Of a stretch of 64,000 nt of DNA, positions 54,701 through 64,000 are shown in pieces. How positions within the stretch are numbered: position 1 is the first letter of the stretch; each line of letters starts with the position of its first letter. A model generated the notes under the pieces. The model was not told where the DNA came from and ran no database searches. It saw only the letters and a list, made by a program, of their open reading frames with translations. The translations under genes were made by a program, and so were the position numbers. Source of the stretch: Cryptomeria japonica (lineage: Eukaryota > Streptophyta > Pinopsida > Cupressales > Cupressaceae); the NCBI RefSeq assembly GCF_030272615.1, contig NC_081413.1:558461136-558525135 (forward strand), read 5' to 3'.

Positions 54701-55620
54701 ACAAACAATGATCATCTCATGTTAAAAAATCCACTTCCATCACAAGATCAAAGGGGTCCTTCCACTTCAGGGAGAAACCCAGACACCATTGATTATACGC
54801 AAGCAAAATATAATTACACTGTGAATCAACTATACGATGCTAGTGAACAAATTGCAACTATTACCATAAAAAATCCCAGCTCCACTTGCAATGTTGTTAC
54901 ATGTCATGGCAAGATTACCATAAAAGCAGCTCCACAAGGCACCACATCTATCCCAAAGCAGTATAACCTTGTGGACCAATTAGATAAAACGCCCGCACTG
55001 ATATCTATCTTAGAGCTATTGCACCTATCTCCATCTCATAAAACAATCTTGGATCAAGCTCTCCAAGAGACGTCAGTTCCTGCAAACCTAAATACAGATC
55101 AGTTCCAAGCTATGGTCAGAAATCTAAGGTCATCACCTTGTCTCACTTTCTCTGAAAGTGACAACTCATCCTTCCAGCAACCTCATAACGCTTCACTCCA
55201 CATTGAAGGGTTTATCAATCAGCATAGGATCAAGTGAGTCTTGATCGACAATGGAGCAGGCTTGAATATTTGTACACTACAATTAGTCACAGCTTTGGGA
55301 TATGAAAATAAATCAGTGGATCCCTGCAAGAAGATCACAATCAAAGCTTATGATGATGCAAAGCGTTCATCTAAAGGAGCTGTTGTGCTACAAATCTGAG
55401 TGGGCCATGTGGTGAAGCACATCATCTATCAGGTTCTGTACCTTCCTTTGCCATACAATTTGTTGTTACGAAGACCTTGGATACATGCCATGCAAGCCAT
55501 TCCATCCACCTACCATTAGTGTATCAAGTTCCCACATAATGGTGTAGAAATCACGATCCTGGGCGATGCAAACCCCTTTGCATATTGTCATAACATAAGT
55601 CATCAACCAAAAATTACCGT
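54701..55620 (+). pseudogene. Tat-2 aspartic protease region
   Basis: In the gag frame, after a Pro/Ser/Gln-rich linker, VLIDNGAGLNICTLQLVTAL lies at 55,238-55,297. This is the Asp-x-Gly protease site in the form used by Tat elements (DNGAG). ITIKAYDDAKRSSKG and YLPLPYNLLLRRPWIHAMQA (55,442-55,500) follow, the conserved flap and G-R-P-W end with one Gly changed to Arg. Stops at 55,235, about 55,397 and about 55,518 break it. Confidence 0.75.
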
Positions 55621-57336
55621 TCCCAACAATAGAGAAGCCATCTCCTCCATGTCATATGTAAGTCCAGCCTCTCTTTCCAGTTCAAACACCACTATACCCA
55701 AGCAAGAGAAGCTCAAGATGAAAATAGCAGAGGAAGGTCCTGGAGAATACAATCTAAGCCAACTCTTTTGTGTTGGACAAATGCCCACTTCTCCTAAAAC
55801 ACATGGCAAACCTCAACAGGTACTTCAAATGTCACTGGTCAAACCGACATGTACATTGACACCTTTCATCCTTGGAAAGAGTCAAGAAGAGGAAACCAGA
55901 GATGAAGAATTAGCATAATGGATCTATAAAGATCCTATCACCACCGATATTCCGCAAGCTAATCTTCCCACAGATCAATATGGAAAAGGTCTTCTCATTA
56001 TGTAAAGAATGGGATATGATGGTCACAGTGCTTTAGGGCATTGTAAGCAAGGGCGACATGAACTGTTGCAGCCGAAATTAAAACCCAAAGATAACACGGG
56101 CTTAGGCTTTCAAAAGGAGATCCTTCCTAAGCTCAGATTTAAAGGGAAACCTAGCAAACCACTATATCAACCTACTACAAAGAGGTCGCCTTTGATTAGA
56201 AAAGTAGCACCCAAAAACATAGCAACTACCCCATTGAGGCTAAAAATCCTAGCAAAACCACCTGCAATGCCAGTCATCCCATCAATCAAACCAACAACAT
56301 CATCAGTAGTGACAATAACATCAATAGTCCCCTTAGCAGTAGCAACTATATTTGAATTCCCAGCAGTATCGACAACACTGGCAATTCCAGCAGCAGCAGC
56401 AGATTCAACACTACTAATACTCCCAGTATCAGATTCATTGATCCCCATAATTCTCCCTGCAGCGCCAATCATTTCATCTACAAAGGTACATCAACTGATC
56501 ACACTTGCAGTATTTAACTCGAAAGATATCCCAGTATGGTACAGTAATCGGCTACTGGAAAGTGACTTAGAAACTAACTCACATGAGTGGGAATTTGATT
56601 CAGTGTAGCTTAACACTTTAGATGAGGAAGACACATCACTATCTCCACCCCGCAAAGACATCCCTGTTTACGGAGAAGCACAGATAAAGACCTCTTGGGT
56701 TCCTGAACTGGAAACTTCTTCCACAGACCCTACGTCACATCCTACATCTGATTCTGACAGGGAGAATACCATCAACGACCTTCATCACAACGTCTTAACC
56801 CTCACTAACACATCTAATGAACTCAACCTAATCAATGAGGTAATGCCCATTATTCATCCTGAACTCATCGAATGGAACCAACCTAATCCCTCATGTCTTG
56901 ACCATTTCCAAAATGATGAGGCGATCATTGACTTCTTGGAATTATGGGATAACATACCAAGCGGGGATCACAAAACTGGATTTGCCATAGAACTTAACAG
57001 TGCAACATACTTTGGGGCAGATGTCAAACCTTTCAACTGCAAAAATATAAAAATAAAACATGGATCTTCTAGTGAAAACCACACCGTGGCACTGTTTGAT
57101 CCCATAAAAGTAAAAAGAAAGAGCGTATCCAATGGTGAAATCCTCTCAGAGGCACCTGAGGATGAAAGGTTTGACATCCTCCCCTCTAGTACATGGCTGG
57201 AACAATCAACGATTCTCATTGAGCAAACCAAAGAATACAACATGGGGACTCCTGAAACTCCTCACCACATACATCTGGCATCTCTTTTGACTTCAGAGGA
57301 ACAACCCAAGTTTGTCGACTTCTTCCAGCAGTGTTA
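55621..57336 (+). pseudogene. Tat-2 protease-RT linker
   Basis: The same frame continues for about 570 codons with stops at 55,916, 56,003, 56,606 and 57,335. It includes a GHSALGHCKQGRHELLQPK stretch (G-patch-like GYD...GLG around 56,012-56,112), an Ala/Thr/Ile/Val-rich low-complexity run (56,230-56,500) and CLDHFQNDEAIIDFLELWD (56,890-56,950). Tat linkers are long. This one is mainly useful for matching Tat-1 at 4,523. Confidence 0.65.
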
Positions 57337-58270
57337 GATTAACTTTGTATGGTCATATGCAAACATGCCTGGTCTTCATCCGGATTTAGTCATGCATCAC
57401 CTCACACTAGTAGATGGAGTCAAGCCTATCAAACAAAAGCTTCGCAAGATGCATCCCCAGATTGCAGTACTAGTCAAAGCAAAACTTAAGAAACTTTTGG
57501 ATGTTGGTTTCATTTGACCAATTGATTATGCAGATTGGATTTCCAATATTGTTCCTGTTGGCAAACCAAATGGGGGCATCTGTATTTGTACTGACTTCAG
57601 AGATCTGAACAAGGCATGTCCTAAAGATGACTTCCCCCTACCAAATATCGACATCATAGTAGACCTAACAGAATGACATGCCATGCTTTCGCTCATGGAT
57701 GGTTTTTCAGGGAACAATCAGATAAAGATTGCACCAGAGGATCAACATAAGACAACCTTCACATGTCCATGGGGCACATACTACTGGAATGCAGGAGCGA
57801 CTTACCAACGAGCAATGACCACTATCTTCCATGATATGATGCATACCATAATGGAAGATTATGTTGATGACTTACTGGCAAAATCACTCACAAGAGAGGG
57901 TCATCTAGAAACATTAAAGAAAATATTTGATAGATTGGAACAATATCATGTGTGACTCAACCCAAAGAAATGTGTCTTTGGAGTAACCTCAGGGAAACTT
58001 CTAGGATACATTGTCTCAAGTAAAGGTATTGAGGTTGATCCAACAAAGGTCAAAGCAATCATGGACATGCCAACACCAAAGAACATCAGCCAGCTAAGGA
58101 CACTACAAGGGCAGCTTCAATCTATCCGCAAATTCATTGCACAACTGGCAGATAAATGTCACCCATTTACACACCTGCTACACAAAAATATCCACTTTCA
58201 ATGGGATGCTAGATGCCAACAAGCATTCCAGATGCTTAAAGATTATCTCATGAATACGCCATTGTTGATC
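57337..58270 (+). pseudogene. Tat-2 reverse transcriptase with a missing conserved box
   Basis: In frame: MPGLHPDLVMHHL, then a stop at 57,515 before PIDYADWISNIVPV, GGICICTDFRDLNKACPKDD (first catalytic Asp, about 57,594), a stop at 57,674, then MLSLMDGFSGNNQIKIAPED, YVDD at 57,860-57,871, a stop at 57,953, and LNPKKCVFGV with GKLLGYIVS. Between the tryptophan at 57,785 and the NAGATYQRAM box there should be a conserved M-P-F-G-L-K type loop. It is absent, as though about seven codons were removed in frame. The enzyme cannot be active even apart from its stops. Confidence 0.85.
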
Positions 58271-58680
58271 CCACCAGATCCCAATAAGCCTCTATTGCTC
58301 TATATTTCAGCGACAACTACAACATTAGGTGTACTATTGGCACAACACAATGTAGAAGGGAAAGAGTGTGCTGTTTACTACATCTCTCGCACACTGGTTG
58401 GCTACGAACTCAATTACACCCCTATTGAGCGAGCTTGCCTAGTAGTAATCTTGGCAGCCACTAAACTGAGGCACTATCTATTGACACATAAAGTACAGCT
58501 CATTGCAAAGATTGATCCAATAAAGTACTTACTCAACAAAGCATCATTGATAGGCCGTTTGGCCAAATGGGTGATGATTCTCAATGAATTTGATATCGAG
58601 TATGTAGGCTGTAAGGCTATCAAAGGACAACTTATTGTAGATCAGTTGGCCGATGCACCACTCATAGGTGATCATCCTCC
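58271..58680 (+). pseudogene. Tat-2 first (gypsy) RNase H, degenerate
   Basis: KPLLLYISATTTTLGVLLAQ (58,286-58,345), then YISRTLVGYELNYTPIERAC, then a tether reading IEYVGCKAIKGQLIVDQLAD. The catalytic Asp after L-Y-I-S-A-T is a Thr here, and the expected later Asp is also not conserved. In Tat elements the first RNase H is generally decayed into a connection domain, followed by a second RNase H, as here. Confidence 0.75.
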
Positions 58681-58732
58681 CATTTCCAATTTTCCAGATG
58701 AAGAGATATTCATGATCACAACAACACAACCA

Positions 58733-59125
58733 TGGAAACTATACTTTGATGGTTCATACACTAGGCATAGCTCGGGGCCAGGAATTCTATTTATCACACC
58801 TCAAGGTGACAACATCCCGAAGTCTTACAGGCTCACATTTCCATGCACAAACAACATAGCTAAATATGAGGCCTTGATCACAAGACTCAAGCTAGCCATA
58901 CAATGGAAGTTACAAGAAATGCAAGTATATGGTGACTCCCAACTGATCATTCGACGAGCCACTGATGAATATCAGACTAAAGATGATAAACTCATGCCAT
59001 ACAAACAAATGGTGGACAATCTAAATGCATCACTTACTACTATCACCTTTGAGCAGATACCAAGGGACCAGAATCGAGCTGCTGATGCTATGGCTACTAT
59101 TGCATCTCTTCTAGATCTTCCAAAA
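58733..59125 (+). pseudogene. Tat-2 second (archaeal-type) RNase H, catalytic residues kept
   Basis: WKLYFDGSYTRHSSGPGI starts at 58,733. The four acids are all present: Asp in YFDGS, Glu in AKYEALI (about 58,864), Asp in VYGDSQLI (about 58,930) and Asp in NRAADAMA (about 59,080). This archaeal-like RNase H after the gypsy RNase H is the hallmark of the plant Tat clade. Its domain has no stop and, within a dead element, is the best preserved enzyme. It lies inside the 439-codon open stretch 58,061-59,380. Confidence 0.9.
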
Positions 59126-59380
59126 AATTCAACACGCTATGAGTTCTTGGTTGAACAACTTTGGATTCCCGCTTATGATATCCCTGAATCTGAGATGATA
59201 TGTCGCCTTGTCGGTTCCAAATCCCCATGGTATGGTGAGTTCTATACCTACCTCCATGATCACACACTTCCTCCTAACCAATCGAATAACCAACGTAAAA
59301 CCTTCATTCACCAAACCGCCCGATATACCATTATTGTTGAAACCCTATACCGACGCAGTCTTGATGGTACTCTCCTTTGA

Positions 59381-60483
59381 TGTCTAGAACAAGATGAGAT
59401 AACAAAGGCCTTGGAAGAGGTACATGAAGGAATTTGTGAAACTCACTCAAGTGGCCCGTCACTAGCCAAGAAGATCATACGAGTTGGATACTATTGGCCA
59501 TCTATGGAAAAAGACTCCTACTACTTTGTCAGAAAGTGCAAAAGATCCCAGGTTCATGGAGACCTGATACACGCACCAGCACAAGAATTGCAACCAATCA
59601 CAACACCATGGCCTTTTTGTCAATGGGAACTTGACCTTGTGGGTAAAATCCATCCATCTTCATCCAACGACCATAAATTCATTATAACCACCACTAAATA
59701 CTTCACAAAGTGGATCGAAGTTGTTCCACTTACCCAAGTCACCGACAAGCAGATCGCCTCATTCATACTCAATTACATCATCTGCCGGTATGGTGTACCC
59801 ATGTCCATCATCACAAATAACGGTCTTCCATTCAAGAATCAAGATGTCCGTGAACTCTATGAGAAGTTTCACATCAAACACCGCTTTTCCAACCCTTATT
59901 ACCACAAGGCAATGGTCAGGCTGAAGCATCAAATAAGAACATATTGAGAATCCTCAAGAAGACAGCCAATGATGTCGGTCGTGATTGGCATGTTCAATTA
60001 AATCCAACACTATGGGCGTATCAAACTAGTATTCGAACCCCTACAGGCGCAACTCCTTACTCACTGGTCTATGGTGCAGAAGCCATCCTTCCCATCGAGG
60101 TTGAGATACCATCTCTATGGGTTTCCTTGCATAATCTGATAGATGATGAAGCATACAAAGTATCACGTCTTCAAGACTCGGAGCTACTTGATGAAAAATG
60201 ACAAGCTACATACAATCACCTCAAAGCCTATCAGCAACTCATGAGCAGAAGCTACAATCACCGAGTTAGACCTCTTACATTTGAGGTAGGTGATCTTGTT
60301 CTTCGAGAGAATCGTCGTAACCAACCCAACCGAGAACATCAGAGAAAGTTTGAATCAAACCGGCTGGGTCCATATGTTATCACTGTTGTCTTTGGGTCTG
60401 GGGCATATCAGTTGGCTACTTCAGAAGGAGAACCGCTAGCAGATCCAATCAACAACATGCACCTCAAACGGTTTTATACATAA
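59381..60483 (+). pseudogene. Tat-2 integrase, inactivated
   Basis: A stop at 59,378 precedes it. HHCC: VHEGICETHSSGPS, then VRKCKRSQVHGD, where the last metal Cys is Ser. Core: WELDLVGKI (first Asp), SIITNNGLPFKN with Asn in place of the second catalytic Asp (about 59,816), and the Glu in a NGQAEASNK motif that lies in another frame. A one-base loss near 59,900-59,905 shifts the frame. From 59,944 the frame is TPYSLVYGAEAILPIEVE, then a stop near 60,199, then RPLTFEVGDLVLRENRR and the C-terminal NRLGPYVITVVFGSGAYQL. The gag-pol frame ends at 60,481-60,483 (TAA). Confidence 0.85.
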
Positions 60484-63200
60484 GCTGTACAAAGCATCAG
60501 GATCCCATACATACTAGAAAAACACCAAAAACATCAAAATAGTAAAGAAAAATCATGCATCCAAATAGTGAGCAACCACTCTAGTGGCACCTTGGGTAAG
60601 TGCGATGGTGAAAACCTAGCAAACAGGTGCCATTCGTAATGGCTATGGATCCATTGTCTTTCAGACTTGTTGTGATCATATTCATTACATACACGCATCC
60701 ATCTGTCTCACCCATGGCTTGTTATTGATCTGCAATTAGGAAAAGTACTTCATGCATCTTGCATGCCGCTTTTTCATAGTCATGTCTAAACTAGGGGCAA
60801 TGCCCTTAACCTATTGATGGAAGTGGATTCTGCATTACTTGTGATTCATTGAGTTCTTCATTCAAAAACTGTCTCACAAAATACCAAAAACATTCAAAAC
60901 AATCACCAAAATACCAAAAACATTCAACAACACTTACAAAATCCAAAAAACATCATAAAACATCAAAAATCAATCAAAAACAAGGCAACACCTTGTACAT
61001 ACTCATCCGAGCAGATACCAAACAAACATTGTGAAATACTCAAAATGATGATCACTTATCAAACCGACCAAACAACCAACATCAACACACAAACTGTCTT
61101 AACAAGGATGCATCCTTCCTTACCAAAACAAAGACAAGATGACATTTTCTTTGACAAGAAAATTTTGTTTAAGCTATCAAATACTTGGTTGATTTTTAGG
61201 TTATTCATTTATATATATCAGGTTCCTACGCTATTCTGGGATATCCACAAGTGATTAGAGTGGTTGGGACGGTTCCTAAGCATTGTTTGAAATTCTTCCG
61301 CGAATCATTCTGATGAAGTTCTGGGGCATGTACTAATGGTGTCTATGTGGGAAGTTCACTAAGTTACATGATCATATGCCAAATACAGCCATAGATCACT
61401 ACGGCTTGCTGACTACAGTGTGTACCTCCATTATATGAGCATGAACCATTATCGTGGGTTCATATTATTTATTCTTTATTCTTTATATATGCGGTTTGCT
61501 CACAGGTACAATGCTCCATCTTTGGTTCCTCCTACCTCATCCAAGCTCGATAAAGATTGTATCTCTTATTACGGTATGAACTTGTCTCAGGATATGATCG
61601 ACCAAAGATCAAGGAGGATGTTCCAAGCCATGCATGAAAATAGATGATCCTTGTCCATTCCGCAAGCAATACTCAGGTCAACTTGATCCATTATATCAAA
61701 TTGCTTGTATTAACTTTCTATATTAAAATCCATGTAAGGAATCCTCAGGTCATCTTGAATCATTATGTCAAGTTGCTTGTATTTTCTTACAACATTTTTA
61801 AAGCTCAATGATGAAAATAAAGCATTATGGATCGTCATTTCATCTCATCTGTTTATATTGCATTCCGTTGCATATCGCCCATCCATTTAGTCATTCATTA
61901 TTCATATGCATGGTTTTTTATGCAAGTATGAACAATATTGAAAAGTTACGAAAAAATGAGTGAGTCTTGGATACAATCATGACAGAGTCCTCTGATACAT
62001 CACCACTACATCATGCAAAGTCTAAACAACCTTGCATTCATCTATCATAATCACACCCTCATCCTTGCATTTAGTTGCATTTGCATTGAGTACATTTCAT
62101 GTAGTTACATTTAAATACATATAGTTCATTATCATTTGTTGGCATTTAGTCTCATTATATCATTTCATCATTGCATAATCATGACATTTTAGGTTCATTT
62201 ATATATCACCCTTGATTGCATTAACTATCATTATTAGCTATTATTATTATGCATTCATTTAGTGTCAGTTACCAATCATAATTTATCATCATTTAAACAT
62301 GTGTACCCTGCATTTGTTTAGATTTCCATCGTTGCATACATTTATTTATTTATCCATTAGTTAATATACATTCATTTATCCATTTAGTATATTCTTATAT
62401 TCATTCATTTCATTTCAGGTTCATTCAAATGCATTCTTCTTCTTTTTTTTCAAATTGCATTAAGGTGCAGTTATTCATTAACCCATGAGTTGCATTATCA
62501 TTATCATTATCATTATCATTTTACTTCATCATATGCATTACCATTTGCCTCAAACATTGGTTTATACATTATACATATGCATTCATTTAGAAATCATCAT
62601 TTAAAACATTTGTACTTTCCATTTGTTTATCCATGTAACATTCATTTTTAACCATCTAAAATCCATACATAAATAAATCATTCATTCAAAGCATTCCATT
62701 AACATTATTTACATATCATTATCTCATCATTATATCCATATAAAGTACAAAATACTATCTATACCATCATAATCATCATCTCATTATGCATACATAACCA
62801 TCATGGCATTACCTACATAAGACATTCCATCCCAAAACATCAATGCACACATATATCAACCTGCATCCACATGTTAGCATCCCACATTATACAAACCTAC
62901 ATATCAACATCATGTAAGAGTAAATCATCATGCAACATGCATATAGGAATCATCTCATAAACACATACATATAGCAACATACAAGTATCCATCTAAGCAT
63001 AACTCATAAAATCATCATCTTGCATAAAATCCATACATATCAACATGCATATCATCACAAAATATGGAATCTCCTCATATATATCATCTCATGTATCAGA
63101 GTACAATAAAGTCCAAAAAATTGGCTACCAAGAGCCATCCAAGGTACAATCCAAAATAACAATATCAAAATATACAACATGCTCTCTCAGATGCCACTCT
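60484..63200 (+). mobile_element. Tat-2 3' region, long untranslated
   Basis: Non-coding and in the same order as Tat-1: CTAGGGGCA motif (60,793), A-rich tandem block (60,870-60,990, ACCAAAAACATTCAAAACA units), GGATATCCACAAGTGATTAG (61,240), ATGAAGTTCTGGGGCA (61,314). After about 61,950 it becomes CATTCATTTA-type low complexity to about 63,170, rich in CATCATTAT words and short (ATCATT)n runs (62,490-62,520). No polypurine tract or LTR start was found before the window ends. Confidence 0.65.
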
Positions 63201-63318
63201 GACCAAATGTTGCACCACCATCACCACCTGCACGACCTGATCTATCTCTCCATGGGGGACCCATCACACCCCCACTGCTCTACATCCTCTGAGACCGCTC
63301 TGATCTCTCCCAACGCAT

Positions 63319-64000
63319 CTATGAGTAACTCAATTCCCATCGACTAGATGGCACCTTTTGCTCATATAATCCCCACCAGTAATCCACCTCTGCACCTGCT
63401 CTTCGTACCTCCCTCGCCAATGCCTCCATAGATGGATCCTGTCCCTGTACTCCCTCTAAGGCCCGCACCCTCTCCTGCAACTGGATCACCCTATCCACAA
63501 CCTGATCTCTCTCCCACAGCTCTACAGTCAGCTCTGACTCTCTTGCAAACAGCTGCACATCTCTAGCTGCCACCTCGGCCTGCAAATCCTCTATGCAAGT
63601 CTACAAATATCCTATCATATGGTCTTGCAGATCTCCCCCTGTAGCTCCCTCCCCCATATCCATAAGTGCCTCTCTAGTGGCTCCCTCTGTCTCCATAGGT
63701 GCTTGTCCCTCACCTGCATCCCTGCCACCTAGTCTCATGCCTCCCTGTATCAAAGGTCCTTGAGATAGCCGAAATGGCTGCCCACCTCTCCCTCTCCGCT
63801 GAAATCGACCACCACCGCCACCTCCACCTCTGAATCCACCACCACCTCCTCCTCCTCCATCCCCACCATCATCATCCCCCCTCCCTCATCCACCTACTAC
63901 TTTGCGACCTCCTCTCCTCCTCTGTCTTTGTCCCCTATCCTCCTCAAACTCTGGAATCGGCTCTGTCGGATCTGATATCCACAAAATCGGATGTGCCGCC
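63319..64000 (-). pseudogene. antisense reading region downstream of Tat-2 pol (RGG-rich plus coiled coil)
   Basis: On the minus strand, from the window edge, one frame reads TEPIPEFEEDRGQRQRRRGG, then a Gly/Arg run around 63,780-63,880 (stop near 63,890), then LSQGPLIQGGMRLGGRDAG. After a stop at about 63,603 comes an Ala/Glu/Arg-rich coiled coil (QAEVAARDVQLFARESEL to REVRRAGAEVDYWWGLYEQK), ending near 63,326 with a stop. The start is outside the window. Some Tat elements (Retand-like) carry an antisense extra ORF between pol and the 3' LTR, and position and strand fit that. The protein itself I do not recognise. Confidence 0.45.

Overview
The window looks like plant nuclear DNA from a large, repeat-rich genome. 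It holds layered LTR retrotransposons, plant-type LINE fragments, a hAT-like relic and satellite or AT-rich filler. I found no intact host gene, no tRNA or rRNA and no CRISPR. The dual-RNase H Tat element and the DUF4283-type LINE ORF1 are plant-specific families as I know them. A gymnosperm or another giant plant genome would fit, but I cannot fix the species.

Layout. (1) 1-3,820: Ty1/copia-like DNA with two LTRs fused head to tail (a 2-LTR-circle-like junction) and a third LTR inverted downstream. (2) 3,821-24,002: the carcass of a plus-strand Ty3/gypsy Tat element (Tat-1), split by three insertions: a 1.66 kb solo LTR (4,845-6,506, target duplication GAAAC), a 1.73 kb ORF1-only LINE (9,071-10,800, 16-bp target duplication) and an 11.4 kb minus-strand gypsy element (10,892-22,300, two 347-bp LTRs, target duplication ATCAT). 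The Tat-1 polypurine tract and 3' LTR start at 22,951-22,964. (3) 24,003-31,660: AT-rich DNA with minisatellites, a 44-bp non-LTR insertion with its target duplication, and a decayed minus-strand LINE reverse transcriptase. (4) 31,670-36,200: a decayed hAT-like transposase gene split by a 2,095-bp copia-type solo LTR (target duplication ATCAT). (5) 37,374-43,499: a minus-strand copia LTR plus gag relic, abutting a plus-strand copia pol relic with its 3' LTR. (6) 43,500-49,036: a second ORF1-only LINE fragment, a tandem duplication, a probable non-autonomous hAT element and a hairpin-rich tandem array. (7) 49,037-64,000: a second Tat element (Tat-2), with 5' LTR, primer site, a 2.7 kb leader carrying a 20-bp-phased TAGCGC array, one gag-pol frame, a long 3' region and an antisense reading region at the window edge.

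Function. Everything recognised is mobile-element machinery, and I see no autonomous, intact copy. Stops and frameshifts are common. In three separate elements one integrase catalytic acid has been replaced (Asp to Asn twice, Glu to Lys once), each explicable by one G-to-A transition. Tat-2 also lacks a conserved RT box. Several in-frame stops sit where relatives use CGA arginine, and the two LTRs of the 11.4 kb element differ almost only by transitions. Both fit decay of methylated DNA.

The most unusual structures are short CpG-containing palindromes or dyads repeated inside unrelated elements: TAGCGC every 20 bp in the Tat-2 leader, ACCGGT in the copia solo LTR, and GTACG dyads in the gypsy 3' region. 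I suggest binding-site arrays, which is inference.
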